A DNA stretch of 54,904 bases, taken from Pedobacter rhizosphaerae. Lineage in GTDB: Bacteria > Bacteroidota > Bacteroidia > Sphingobacteriales > Sphingobacteriaceae. Shown here piece by piece: positions 16,498 through 25,522 of this stretch; the stretch's first letter is position 1, and each line of letters begins with the position of its first letter. The notes under the pieces are model-generated. The model saw nothing but the letters and a program-made list of their open reading frames with translations, did no database searches and had not been told where the DNA came from. The stretch spans positions 1 to 54,904 of the forward strand of contig NZ_FOGG01000035.1 of the NCBI RefSeq assembly GCF_900111155.1, given 5' to 3'. The position numbers and the translations under genes are program-made.

Positions 16498-18192
16498 ATG
16501 TTTAAAGGATATTTATTTCTTGCAATAAGTTGCTTAAGCGCTCAGCTTTATGGGCAGGAAGCCACTTTACCTGCTACCAATAGGGATAGCAATATGGTAA
16601 AACAATTGTTTTTTGCCGGCTTGCGCGAGAAAATGTCAGAGAATTATGTTTCAGCATCTACCAGCTTTAATAAAATCATTACCCTCGATCCCAGAAACCA
16701 TGCGGCTTACTTCGAGCTGGCCAACGCTAACCTGAAGCTCGATAAGCTGCCCGAAGCAGAACTTAATATTCAGAAGGCCATCAAGCTAAATGCAGATAAC
16801 AAATGGTATTGGCGCTTTTTAGGCGAGCTGCATAAGCGTACAAATAAAATGACTGAGCTGGTAGAAGTGTTTAATCAACTTATTCGCTTAGAGCCAGATA
16901 ACGATGCCTATTACTTTGATAAAGCCAATGCACAATATTTAGCCAACCAGCCAGAGGCAGCCAGGAAAACCTATAGTGAAATTGAATCCCGGTTTGGAGA
17001 AAGCAGGGAGCTAACCCAAGCCCGGAAACGTTTTCTGCAGCAAGGTACATCCACAGAAAGCGATATTGTTAAGCTACTGGAAGGTAACCAGGCCGATGTA
17101 AAGAACTACCTCTATGCGGCGGGCCTACTGCTTCAGAAAGGCAATCATCCGGAAGCATTAAAAGTATTGGTAAAAGCGCACGAACTAGAGCCTCAGAATT
17201 TTGAAGTTAACCTGGGTCTGGCAGATATTTACCGCAAACAGCAAAAGGACGAAGAAGCATTTAAATCCTTGGAACTGGCTTTTCAAAGTGACCAGATGCC
17301 GATAACAGAAAAAGTTAAGATTATTGCCGGCCTTTTTCCTAAAATGAACCAGCCTGCCGTAGCCAAACATGCTTTAGAATTAAGCAAGCTGGTAGCAGAA
17401 AAAAACCCCAATGATGCTAAAGCCCTAGCCCTGTATGGCGATGTACTTTATCAGCAGAACAAGCTTAAAGAAGCACTTCCTCAATATCAGGCTGCATTAA
17501 AGTTAAACGAGCAGATTTATGCCGTTTGGGAGCAGATTATCAATATTCAAACTTTACTGGGGCATTACAGCGAGGCGGTAAAAGTAGGCGATGAGGCATT
17601 AACCATTTACCCCAACCAGGCCGGCCTTTATTACTATATGGCTTATGCCTTATTTAAAACCAATAAGCTGGATGCGGCACAAAGTAACCTGAAAACGGCG
17701 TTGCAATTAGATGTAGATAATAAAAGTTTACAGGCGCAGGTATATGCCCTTCAAGGAGATATCTACATCAATCAGAATAACTTTGGCGCAGCCAAAACAT
17801 CATTTGAGAAAGCAATTGCGGCAGAACCCGATAATTATTTAATCATGAATAATTACGCCTACTATTTGGCCTTAAGAAACGATGATTTAACAAAGGCCGC
17901 AAAATATGCCGAAACTGCCGCAAATGCAATGCCCAATAATCCATCCGTAACCGATACTTATGCGTATATACTTTTTAAACAGCAAAAGTATGAGCTGGCC
18001 AAAACATGGATAGAAAAGGCGCTGCAAAACAATAGCAGTAAGAATGGTGTTTATTTGGAGCGATATGGAGATATTCTTTTCATGAAAGGTGAAAAGGAGG
18101 CCGCAATCATCCAATGGAATAAAGCCAAAGAAGCAGGAAACTACTCTGAGTTATTAATTAAGAAAATAAATGAAAAGAAGTATTTTAAATAG
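16498..18192 (+). CDS. Secreted tetratricopeptide repeat protein
   Basis: The roughly 565-residue protein has a signal peptide (MFKGYLFLAISCLSAQLYGQ) followed by about 14 TPR units. These include AYFELANANLKLDKLPEAE, YYFDKANAQYLANQPEAA, ALALYGDVLYQQNKLKEA and YMAYALFKTNKLDAAQ. The alternative TTG at 16486 adds four residues and weakens the signal peptide. It is probably a periplasmic or outer-membrane-anchored scaffold. The last 23 bp overlap the start of the DUF4292 lipoprotein gene, so translation is coupled; in Bacteroidota these two commonly sit beside an EnvC-type gene. Role inferred: envelope assembly. Confidence 0.88.
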   Translation: MFKGYLFLAISCLSAQLYGQEATLPATNRDSNMVKQLFFAGLREKMSENYVSASTSFNKIITLDPRNHAAYFELANANLKLDKLPEAELNIQKAIKLNADNKWYWRFLGELHKRTNKMTELVEVFNQLIRLEPDNDAYYFDKANAQYLANQPEAARKTYSEIESRFGESRELTQARKRFLQQGTSTESDIVKLLEGNQADVKNYLYAAGLLLQKGNHPEALKVLVKAHELEPQNFEVNLGLADIYRKQQKDEEAFKSLELAFQSDQMPITEKVKIIAGLFPKMNQPAVAKHALELSKLVAEKNPNDAKALALYGDVLYQQNKLKEALPQYQAALKLNEQIYAVWEQIINIQTLLGHYSEAVKVGDEALTIYPNQAGLYYYMAYALFKTNKLDAAQSNLKTALQLDVDNKSLQAQVYALQGDIYINQNNFGAAKTSFEKAIAAEPDNYLIMNNYAYYLALRNDDLTKAAKYAETAANAMPNNPSVTDTYAYILFKQQKYELAKTWIEKALQNNSSKNGVYLERYGDILFMKGEKEAAIIQWNKAKEAGNYSELLIKKINEKKYFK

Positions 18193-18961
18193 CGTTTTAA
18201 TATTAACTGCCGTAGCTTTTTTCTCGGCCTGTAAACCTAAAAAAGAAATTGTAGTTGCCCCGCCAAAACAACCGGAAACTAAAGTAGACAATACCAAAGC
18301 AGAAACATTAACCCTGCTTAATAGTAAGCAACTCAAATTCAATACCCTTTCTGCAAAGGCCAAGGCTACTTTAGATTTGGATGGAAAATCAAACGATGTG
18401 ACGATGAATTTACGCATCAAAGATAAGGAAACCATTTGGGTGAGCATTACAGCTTTGGGCGGCATGGCCGAGGTAGCAAGAGCATTAATTACGCCTGATA
18501 GCATCAAAATTATCAATAGATTATCCAGCACCTATTTAAATAAGCCATTTAGCTATATCTATAAATTCACCAACAAACAGGTTAACTTCAATACGCTGCA
18601 AAGTATTCTTACCGGAAATGCCATAGATTGTTTTATGACCGAGAAATCTGATCTTAAGCAGAATGCAGGAGTTTGGACGCTTTCGGGAACAAAAGAAGAC
18701 CTGGATTACCGTTTATTATTTAATACCTTATTTAAAGTAACTGAAACCAATCTGAATGATGCTAAAAATGGCCAGGCACTTAAAGTGACCTATGGTGAAT
18801 ATCAAAAATTAAACGATTCGTTATTTCCAAGTACACTGGAAATCAATACCCTTTCCAAAGCGAAGAAAATCAACATCAGCATGCAGTTTACCAAAATAGA
18901 CGGCAATGTTCCTGTAGATTTTCCGTTTACAGTACCAAAGAGATTTACTTTGGCTAACTAA
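18170..18961 (+). CDS. DUF4292 lipoprotein, LolB-like fold
   Basis: The 263-residue protein has a lipoprotein signal with lipobox FSAC (lipidated Cys21). After a charged linker (KPKKEIVVAPPK) comes a beta-rich domain that starts with FNTLSAKAKATLDLDGKSND. This matches DUF4292, whose members resemble LolB/LolA-type lipid-binding shells. It is probably outer-membrane attached. The start overlaps the TPR gene by 23 bp. The tandem TPR-DUF4292 pair may work as an outer-membrane assembly unit; that is inference from gene order. Confidence 0.85.
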   Translation: MKRSILNSVLILTAVAFFSACKPKKEIVVAPPKQPETKVDNTKAETLTLLNSKQLKFNTLSAKAKATLDLDGKSNDVTMNLRIKDKETIWVSITALGGMAEVARALITPDSIKIINRLSSTYLNKPFSYIYKFTNKQVNFNTLQSILTGNAIDCFMTEKSDLKQNAGVWTLSGTKEDLDYRLLFNTLFKVTETNLNDAKNGQALKVTYGEYQKLNDSLFPSTLEINTLSKAKKINISMQFTKIDGNVPVDFPFTVPKRFTLAN

Positions 18962-19074
18962 TAAGCGATTCAGTTTTTCCGCCGTTTGAATGAAGAATAG
19001 ATGAAGAGGGCTTCCACAATGTGGATTATGGCTTGAGTATCTCAATTTTAATACTTTTTACTGTAAAATTTTTA

Positions 19075-19082
19075 TACTTTTG
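19075..19082 (+). promoter_or_regulatory. -7 promoter box adjacent to the envC-like start
   Basis: TACTTTTG matches TAnnTTTG and ends only 5 nt before the ATG at 19088. If it is used, the transcript would be almost leaderless. Confidence 0.35.
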
Positions 19083-19087
19083 GCTTA

Positions 19088-20371
19088 ATGAAGCTACACA
19101 AACTTGTATTTATCCTGTTTTTAAGCGTATGTGCCCTTTCGGCTAATGCACAAACCGAGAGTCAGCTTAGGCGTAAAAAAGAAGCGATCCAACGTGAAAT
19201 TGAACAACTTCAAAAGAATTTAAATAAAGCAGCGAGCGGTAAAAAACTAACCTTGCAGCAAATCAATGCCATTAATGCGCAAATTCGATTGCGTCAGGAT
19301 AAGATCGGAACCATCAATTCTGAAATAAAAAACCTGGATGGTCAAATCTCTCAGAACACCAATACCGTACATACGTTACAAGGTCAGCTTGGCGACCTTA
19401 AAAAAGAGTATGCTGCGATGATCCGTTTTGCGCAACGAAACAGAAACGCATACGATAAGATGATGTTTATTTTTGCCGCAAGAGATTTTAACCAGGCTTA
19501 CAAAAGGATAAAATATTTACAACAGTTTAGCCAGTACCGTAAAAAACAGGCCGGTTATATTGAAAATACCCAACAGGAACTAAACGGTAAGATTAAAATA
19601 TTAGATAGAACCCTAAAAGAGAAAAGTAACCTTTTAAAGGAGCAGGAAAGAGAAAAGGAAAAATTAGGTAAAGATAAAAGTGAGCAAGCGGTAACCTTAA
19701 AAAAATTAAGTAAACAGGAAAGTCAGTTTAAACAGGATATCGCTACCCGTAAGAAACAACAGGTTCAGATTGATAAAGCTATTCGTGCAGCCATTCAACG
19801 CGCCATTGAAGAAGCCAGAAGAAAGGCAGCAGAAGAAGCGAGAAGAAAAGCCGCAGAAGAAGCCAGAATTGCAGCAGCAAATGCTAAAGCAGCAAATAAA
19901 CCTGCACCAGCTGCAACGCCGGTAAGGGAGAAAACAACCAATGAATTATTAACCAACGATGCCGGATCGGCAAAGCTGGCCGCAGGATTTGAAAATAACA
20001 GAGGGCGCTTACCTTACCCAGTGGCAGGTACCATTACCGAACATTTTGGTGTACACAAGGTAGATCAAGCCTCTATGAATAACGAAGGGGTAAATATTAC
20101 CGCTTCAGAAGGAGCAGCTGTAAGAGCAGTATTTGATGGGGAAGTGTTGGCAGTAAGTTCGATTTATGGTAAATATGTTGTGATCATTATGCATGGAAAT
20201 TACTTCACCATTTATCAGAATTTAAGGTCTGCAAGTGTGAGTAAAGGAGATAAAGTATCTACTAGACAGACCATTGGCGTGTTGGCCAATACCGGAGATG
20301 TGGCAGAATTACACTTCGAAATTATGCGGGGACAAACCAAGTTAAACCCCGAAGCTTGGATTAGTAAGTAA
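19088..20371 (+). CDS. envC: EnvC-like murein hydrolase activator (degenerate LytM domain)
   Basis: The 427-residue protein has a signal peptide (MKLHKLVFILFLSVCALSANA), a long coiled coil (about 22-265, rich in K/E/Q, with RRKAAEEAR repeats at 240-265), and a C-terminal LytM/M23 fold (about 310-427). The zinc ligands of true M23 peptidases are lost: the HxxxD site reads NNEGVN, and the HxH site reads ELHFEI, with E for the first H. E. coli EnvC has also lost these residues and acts by activating amidases at the septum. The same role is inferred here. It follows the DUF4292 gene after 126 bp. Confidence 0.9.
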   Translation: MKLHKLVFILFLSVCALSANAQTESQLRRKKEAIQREIEQLQKNLNKAASGKKLTLQQINAINAQIRLRQDKIGTINSEIKNLDGQISQNTNTVHTLQGQLGDLKKEYAAMIRFAQRNRNAYDKMMFIFAARDFNQAYKRIKYLQQFSQYRKKQAGYIENTQQELNGKIKILDRTLKEKSNLLKEQEREKEKLGKDKSEQAVTLKKLSKQESQFKQDIATRKKQQVQIDKAIRAAIQRAIEEARRKAAEEARRKAAEEARIAAANAKAANKPAPAATPVREKTTNELLTNDAGSAKLAAGFENNRGRLPYPVAGTITEHFGVHKVDQASMNNEGVNITASEGAAVRAVFDGEVLAVSSIYGKYVVIIMHGNYFTIYQNLRSASVSKGDKVSTRQTIGVLANTGDVAELHFEIMRGQTKLNPEAWISK

Positions 20372-20392
20372 ACATTAGACATATTTATTGTC

Positions 20393-20400
20393 TATATTTG
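20393..20400 (+). promoter_or_regulatory. -7 promoter box upstream of tatA
   Basis: TATATTTG, an exact TAnnTTTG match, ends 17 nt before the ATG at 20418. No -33 TTG is seen at standard distance. Confidence 0.45.
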
Positions 20401-20417
20401 TATAAATTATATTAGTG

Positions 20418-20771
20418 ATGTATCAAGGCACGTTATTAGAGTTTTTAAACATGGGCGGATCGGAGATTGTGCTCATCTTAGTGGTAGTACTTTTGTTATT
20501 TGGAGGTAAAAAATTACCTGAATTGGCAAGAGGCTTAGGAAAAGGAATCAGAGAGTTTAAAGATGCCTCTGATGGTGTTAAACGTGAAATCCATAGAAAC
20601 ATCAATGCGATGGATTTAGATAAAGAGGAAGAAGAAAATATAGCTAGAAATAATCAGCGTTATCACCCAACAGACGAAGCGCCGGTTGATGAAAAAGTCG
20701 GTTCAGATGTACCATCCCCTTCAAGTACTCCAGTTGACCAAAAAATTGAAACTGACAACCAAAAAGTTTAA
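20418..20771 (+). CDS. tatA: Sec-independent translocase TatA/TatB-type protein, copy 1
   Basis: The 117-residue protein has one N-terminal TM helix (SEIVLILVVVLLLFGGKKLPELARG) followed by an amphipathic helix (LGKGIREFKDASDGVKREI) and an acidic, proline-rich tail. The FGxxKLPELAR hinge is diagnostic of the TatA/TatB family, which forms the pore of the twin-arginine pathway. The longer tail (about 60 residues) makes it TatB-like in size. GTG at 20415 is an alternative start. A second TatA gene follows 11 bp downstream. No tatC is in the window. Confidence 0.9.
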   Translation: MYQGTLLEFLNMGGSEIVLILVVVLLLFGGKKLPELARGLGKGIREFKDASDGVKREIHRNINAMDLDKEEEENIARNNQRYHPTDEAPVDEKVGSDVPSPSSTPVDQKIETDNQKV

Positions 20772-20782
20772 ACAAAAAAGTT

Positions 20783-20983
20783 ATGTTAAATACAACAATA
20801 GCAGCAATGCTTGGCACACCAGAACTGATCATTATCGGAGTAGTGGTTCTCTTATTGTTCGGTGGTAAAAAAATTCCTGAACTTATGCGTGGTTTAGGTA
20901 AAGGTGTTAAAGAATTTAAAGAAGGTAAAGATGGTGTAGATGGCGATCAGGTTGATCCATCAAACCGCGATAAAACCGTTTAA
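20783..20983 (+). CDS. tatA: Sec-independent translocase TatA, copy 2
   Basis: The minimal 66-residue TatA has TPELIIIGVVVLLLFGGKKIPELMRG then LGKGVKEFKEGKDG. The TM helix, the FGGKKIPEL hinge and the amphipathic helix are intact, and the tail is short. It is probably the partner of the longer copy at 20418, 11 bp upstream in the same transcript. The window's Tat substrate at 53343 (RRSFLRT motif) shows the pathway is used. The stop is 17 bp before gatA. Confidence 0.92.
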   Translation: MLNTTIAAMLGTPELIIIGVVVLLLFGGKKIPELMRGLGKGVKEFKEGKDGVDGDQVDPSNRDKTV

Positions 20984-21000
20984 TTTCAATCATTTCAGTT

Positions 21001-22419
21001 TTGAAGAAATACAGCTCTCTTAAAGAGATACAAGCACTCATTTCGCAAGGAGCTTTAACTTTACCGGATTTATTGGCTTATTACTTTAAGCAAATTGAAG
21101 AACATCAACACCTCAATGCATTCAACGAGGTGTTTTTTTATTCGGCCGAAGTTCAAGCCAAAGCGGTACAGGAAAAGATAAATGCAGGTACGGCAGGTAA
21201 GCTTGCGGGTATGGTTATCGGTATTAAAGATAACATCTGTTATAAAGATCATGTAGTTACCGCCTCTTCCAAAATGCTCGAAGGCTTTGTATCGCCTTAC
21301 TCTGCTACAGTGGTTCAGCGCTTGCTGGAAGAAGATGCTGTAATTATAGGCCGCTTAAATTGTGATGAATTTGCAATGGGTGGCTCTAATGAAACGTCTT
21401 ATTTCGGGGCAGTAAAAAATGCTGTAGATCATGCACTCGTTCCCGGTGGTTCATCGGGAGGGTCGGCTGTTGCTGTACAGGCAGATATGTGTTTATCGGC
21501 TTTGGGAACAGATACTGGAGGTTCGGTTAGGCAACCAGCTGCCTTTTGCGGTCAGATTGGTTTAAAACCTACATATGGACGTATTTCCCGGTATGGTGTT
21601 ATAGCCTATGCTTCATCATTTGACCAGGTAGGGCCAATTACCTCTTCTGTAGACGATGCTGCGCTTCTTTTACAGGTTTTGGCAGGTGCCGATGATAACG
21701 ATTCTACCGTTTCGCCTATCGAAGTACCCGAATATTCAGCCTTACTTCAGCAGGATGGCAAAAAGAAAATCGCTGTATTAAAGGAAACCATTGAAAATGA
21801 TGCCTTAGACCCGGAAATTAAAGCGGCCATTTTAACCGCTATTGATGATTTGAAAGCCGATGGACATACTGTTGATTATGTTTCTTTCGACTTGTTAGAT
21901 TATCTCGTTCCGGCTTATTATATTTTAACTGCGGCAGAAGCCTCTTCTAACCTTTCCCGCTATGATGGCGTTCATTATGGGCACCGTAATATGGAAGCCA
22001 AATCGCTAAACGAGCTGTATAAAAAATCTCGTGCAGAAGGATTCGGAGAAGAAGTGAAACGCAGAATCTTACTGGGAACATTTGTGTTAAGCGCCGGATA
22101 TTACGATGCTTATTATCAAAAGGCACAAAAAGTAAGAAGATTGATCAGAGAAAAATTAGATGAGCTATTTGCTCAATATGATTTGATCTTATCTCCGGTA
22201 GCACCTACAACACCATTTAAAATTGGCGATAATATGCAGGATCCTTTGGTGATGTATATGGCCGATATTTTTACCGTGTTACCTTCGTTGAGCGGGAATC
22301 CAGCCATTGCACTGCCTTTAGGCAATAATACGGATGGTTTGCCGTTAAGTATGCAGTTTATAGCCAAACATTTTGAGGAAGATAAGCTCCTGGCTTTTTC
22401 TCAGGCTTTTTTAAAATAA
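21001..22419 (+). CDS. gatA: Asp-tRNA(Asn)/Glu-tRNA(Gln) amidotransferase subunit A
   Basis: The 472-residue amidase-signature enzyme releases ammonia from glutamine for conversion of Glu-tRNA(Gln) or Asp-tRNA(Asn). The Ser-cisSer-Lys triad is K76 (GIKDN), S151 (GGSSGGS) and S175 (DTGGS). Spacing of 75 and 24 residues equals that of the structural reference enzyme from Staphylococcus. The start is TTG at 21001, 17 bp after the second tatA. A perfect-arm hairpin follows the stop. No gatB or gatC is in the window. Confidence 0.96.
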   Translation: MKKYSSLKEIQALISQGALTLPDLLAYYFKQIEEHQHLNAFNEVFFYSAEVQAKAVQEKINAGTAGKLAGMVIGIKDNICYKDHVVTASSKMLEGFVSPYSATVVQRLLEEDAVIIGRLNCDEFAMGGSNETSYFGAVKNAVDHALVPGGSSGGSAVAVQADMCLSALGTDTGGSVRQPAAFCGQIGLKPTYGRISRYGVIAYASSFDQVGPITSSVDDAALLLQVLAGADDNDSTVSPIEVPEYSALLQQDGKKKIAVLKETIENDALDPEIKAAILTAIDDLKADGHTVDYVSFDLLDYLVPAYYILTAAEASSNLSRYDGVHYGHRNMEAKSLNELYKKSRAEGFGEEVKRRILLGTFVLSAGYYDAYYQKAQKVRRLIREKLDELFAQYDLILSPVAPTTPFKIGDNMQDPLVMYMADIFTVLPSLSGNPAIALPLGNNTDGLPLSMQFIAKHFEEDKLLAFSQAFLK

Positions 22420-22442
22420 GCGTAACTTTTATAAAGTTACGC
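22420..22442 (+). terminator. Hairpin after gatA
   Basis: GCGTAACTTT and AAAGTTACGC form a perfect 10-bp stem with a 3-nt loop, immediately after the stop. The following sequence is CCAGCATTTG without a T run, so it may act as mRNA end protection rather than a classical terminator. Confidence 0.55.
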
Positions 22443-22532
22443 CCAGCATTTGCCTATGTCGAACAGCTGTAATTCCCCAAAAGGGAGGTTCAGCGGGTTG
22501 GTATTAGCATTGCTGAATTAAACAAATAGCCC

Positions 22533-23930
22533 ATGATTAAAAAATTACTTTTTACCTCTATCTGTGCATTATTAGGACTTGTAACTTACACTTCAGCGCA
22601 ACAAACCCTCAAACTCGATAGCCTTCCAAAAGGGCAGAACAACATTTTCATCAATACCGATACCATTGCCATGCCGCAGGTGATCGAAAATCCATTGATG
22701 ATGGGCCAGAATTATATTTATAAGCTCAGGCTCGATTCTATCTCTAAATCAGTTCCCCTTCCTTACAACGAATACGTTCAACAGTATATAGATATTTATG
22801 CCAAGCGCAAAGATATGTTTGGCAAAATGCTGGGCCTTTCCAGCTACTATTTTCCTATTTTCGATAAGGCTTTAAGAGAGTACAACATCCCAACGGAGAT
22901 TAAATACTTAACCATTGTAGAGTCGCAGATGAACCCACATGCCATATCTCGGGTGGGCGCAACAGGAATCTGGCAGTTTATGTTCGGTACCGGAAAAGCT
23001 TATGGCTTAAAGATGGATAACTTTGTAGATGAACGCAAAGACCCTATTCAGGCCAGCTATGCTGCGGCAGCCTATTTTAGAGATGCTTTTGAAGAACTGG
23101 GCGATTGGTTATTGGCTATTGCTGCATACAATTGCGGCAAGGGCAATGTAACCCGTGCTATAGATAAAGCGGGATCAAGAGATTTCTGGGAGATCAGGCA
23201 GTTTTTACCTAAAGAAACCCGAAACTATGTGCCGGCATTTATTGCGGCCATGTATGTAATGAACTATTCAGGTAAACATCAGATTACTGCGCAGGCCTGC
23301 AACATGTTCTTAAAAACAGATACGGTGCAAACCAATCGTTTTGTGTCATTGGAAATGCTGGCTAAAGCATTAAATGTAGATGAAGCCGCACTCTTTGCTT
23401 TAAACCCTTCATATAAAAAGAAAATAGTAAACGGTACAGAGGATGATCCCAAGCGTATTGTAATGCCTAAGCTAAAAGGGATTGACTATGCTGGTGTATA
23501 TGAAGTGCTGAACAATGATGCTGAAGTGGATATGAGAATTATTCAGGCCAGCACTGATGATGTTCGTGAACTGAGAAAGAAGCGAACGGCAACGGTTGGT
23601 AAAAATATGGTTTACCATAAAGTTACTTCGGGGCAAAACCTTGCTGCGGTAGCTATTAAATATGGTGTAGAAGTGCAGGATTTAAAAGTTTGGAACGGCT
23701 TAAAAAGCAAAACCATTGTGCCCGGGCAAAAGCTGAAAATATATACCAAGAACCGCAATATTTTAAAGGCACCTGCATCTTTCTTAAGTTATACTGTAAA
23801 GGCTGGCGATACGCTATCTGGTATTGCCGAAAAGTTTGATGGCGTAACCGTGCAAAGCATTAGACGGGATAATGGCTTAAACAAAGCATCTTTACAGCCT
23901 GGCATGGTATTAAAAATCAGTAAAGGGTAA
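22533..23930 (+). CDS. mltD: Membrane-bound lytic murein transglycosylase D-like, LysM repeats
   Basis: The 465-residue protein has a signal peptide (MIKKLLFTSICALLGLVTYTSA). The SLT goose-lysozyme domain spans about 105-240, with catalytic E130 (TIVESQMNPHAIS), GATGIWQFM and AAYNCGKGNV. Two LysM peptidoglycan-binding modules follow near residues 365-415 and 418-463. It cleaves peptidoglycan glycan strands to anhydro-muropeptides in the periplasm. No lipobox cysteine is visible, unlike E. coli MltD, so anchoring is uncertain. Confidence 0.93.
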   Translation: MIKKLLFTSICALLGLVTYTSAQQTLKLDSLPKGQNNIFINTDTIAMPQVIENPLMMGQNYIYKLRLDSISKSVPLPYNEYVQQYIDIYAKRKDMFGKMLGLSSYYFPIFDKALREYNIPTEIKYLTIVESQMNPHAISRVGATGIWQFMFGTGKAYGLKMDNFVDERKDPIQASYAAAAYFRDAFEELGDWLLAIAAYNCGKGNVTRAIDKAGSRDFWEIRQFLPKETRNYVPAFIAAMYVMNYSGKHQITAQACNMFLKTDTVQTNRFVSLEMLAKALNVDEAALFALNPSYKKKIVNGTEDDPKRIVMPKLKGIDYAGVYEVLNNDAEVDMRIIQASTDDVRELRKKRTATVGKNMVYHKVTSGQNLAAVAIKYGVEVQDLKVWNGLKSKTIVPGQKLKIYTKNRNILKAPASFLSYTVKAGDTLSGIAEKFDGVTVQSIRRDNGLNKASLQPGMVLKISKG

Positions 23931-24342
23931 GAAACCATCTCTATTGAGCGGCGAGGCCTGAGCTGAAGCAATCTATTGTCGTTAAGTCAGTGTATTTATT
24001 GAATAAGGAAGACTGTTCCCCGGTGTGGAGAGATCAGTTTATTGTGCGCTCTCTATCCCCAATAAGTATTGCTGATGCCAGACATTATTAGATAATTGTA
24101 GATATTCTTCCACAACAATCGATAAAACCGTGACAAATTTCCCCGTTGTTGTGGCGGTAAGAATTAGTTCCTCCTGCCTAAGAAAGGTTTATCTGATGTC
24201 TTACGCGCTATTCTCCCCCTATATAGTCCGTAAAAATTAATTGGCACATTTATTTTATGGTTAGCCTTTACAGCAAGCCTGATCGAAACTGTTTTTAGGA
24301 CCCGGCTTGCTGAAATAATTTAAGCAGCATTATTCTTTAGGC
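23931..24342 (+). other. 412-bp gap with two long-range hairpins, no gene seen
   Basis: No open frame with coding character is visible here. Two perfect 9-bp stems exist: CCACAACAA at 24110-24118 with TTGTTGTGG at 24146-24154, and CAGCAAGCC at 24271-24279 with GGCTTGCTG at 24304-24312. The second lies 30 bp upstream of the small membrane protein at 24343 and may be part of its leader, or the region may hold a structured RNA. Confidence 0.5.
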
Positions 24343-24630
24343 ATGGGGAGCACATTTTTTTCTGGATTTGTTATCCGATTCATTTTGGTAAGCATACTGG
24401 CGTTTCTAATAGAAGTTTACCTCTTTTTCTACCGAGGCATTAACCAGCCTTTCCGGCATGTATCATCCTACTTTGGTATAACGATCATAGTGATGGTACT
24501 GATCCTCCTCTGTACCTATGCCAAATCTGTTATAGAAAACAATCGCTCCTTGCAAAGCGCAACACAAATCTGTTCCAGATATTGTTTAATAGTTATTATG
24601 CTGTACACCTGGATATTCCTAGCGCCCTGA
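24343..24630 (+). CDS. Hypothetical three-helix membrane protein
   Basis: The 95-residue protein has three hydrophobic segments (about 8-30, 42-62 and 77-94) and ends in WIFLAP. An RGINQPFRH stretch with positive charge lies between helices 1 and 2. No family is recognised. It precedes a secreted TPR protein by 18 bp, and the two are probably co-transcribed. Composition is consistent with a real membrane protein, but independent support is lacking. Confidence 0.55.
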   Translation: MGSTFFSGFVIRFILVSILAFLIEVYLFFYRGINQPFRHVSSYFGITIIVMVLILLCTYAKSVIENNRSLQSATQICSRYCLIVIMLYTWIFLAP

Positions 24631-24648
24631 TACCAAAAGCTAAAACCC

Positions 24649-25338
24649 ATGAAAAAGCTAATCATTTCTTTAATCCTGATATTAATTTATGCAAATACTT
24701 TTTCGCAGCAATTAAATCACGAAGATTTTAATCCCAATAATAAGTTGATTGGGCCTAAAGGAGAAAAACTATCAGCATCTCCGCAGGTAGATAGTTTATG
24801 CAGGAAAGCAAAGGCTTATTATGCTAAATCTCAATATAATGATGGTCTTAGCCTACTTAAAAAGGTTAATGCTATGGAGGAAAATAATCCCCTGATCAAA
24901 GCCGCTATAGCCTGGGCTTATCTTAAGATCGGGGATTTTGATTCCGCTATTTCCTATTTTAATACAGCACTTAAGCTCAACCCTGACGATCGTTTTGCAC
25001 AACAAAACCTCATTATGTGTTATTCCTCTAAAAGAGATTATAAAACAGCCTGCTCAAAAGCCAGGGCATACATGAGGTCTTATGATGATGATCCCGATGG
25101 TTACTTTACCTTTATGCTCGTTTATTTCAATCACGGTCACTTTAAGTCAGCCATTGAAAATGGTGAGAAGGCTGTTGAACGCTACAAGAGTACAAATGAT
25201 GATTCTATTTATTGTGCTTATTACTGGTTGGGCAAAGCATACTATGCCGATAAGGATTATACACATTCAGATGAAGCATTCCAATGGTTAAAGGCGAAAG
25301 GGATAAAGGTAGAACAAAAGTATATGGTTCGTTTATGA
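24649..25338 (+). CDS. Secreted TPR protein
   Basis: The 229-residue protein has a signal peptide (MKKLIISLILILIYANTFSQ) and about five TPR units between residues 50 and 222, such as AAIAWAYLKIGDFDSAI, RFAQQNLIMCYSSKRDYK and YYWLGKAYYADKDYTHS. It is probably a periplasmic or surface protein-interaction scaffold. It follows the 95-residue membrane protein closely. The partner is unknown. Confidence 0.82.
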   Translation: MKKLIISLILILIYANTFSQQLNHEDFNPNNKLIGPKGEKLSASPQVDSLCRKAKAYYAKSQYNDGLSLLKKVNAMEENNPLIKAAIAWAYLKIGDFDSAISYFNTALKLNPDDRFAQQNLIMCYSSKRDYKTACSKARAYMRSYDDDPDGYFTFMLVYFNHGHFKSAIENGEKAVERYKSTNDDSIYCAYYWLGKAYYADKDYTHSDEAFQWLKAKGIKVEQKYMVRL

Positions 25339-25522
25339 ATGGTTTAATTGAAATTAAAAACCCATGTAAACGACCATAGGTTTGTATTGCCCCTCCAATT
25401 TATAACCTGATATTTCCGGTATAGCTGCTCATGGAGATGTTTCGCCTGTCACCAGAGATAAATGAGTTTATTCCTTTGGGTGATAATGCTGAATAATTAG
25501 GAGACTGATAATAAAATATATA

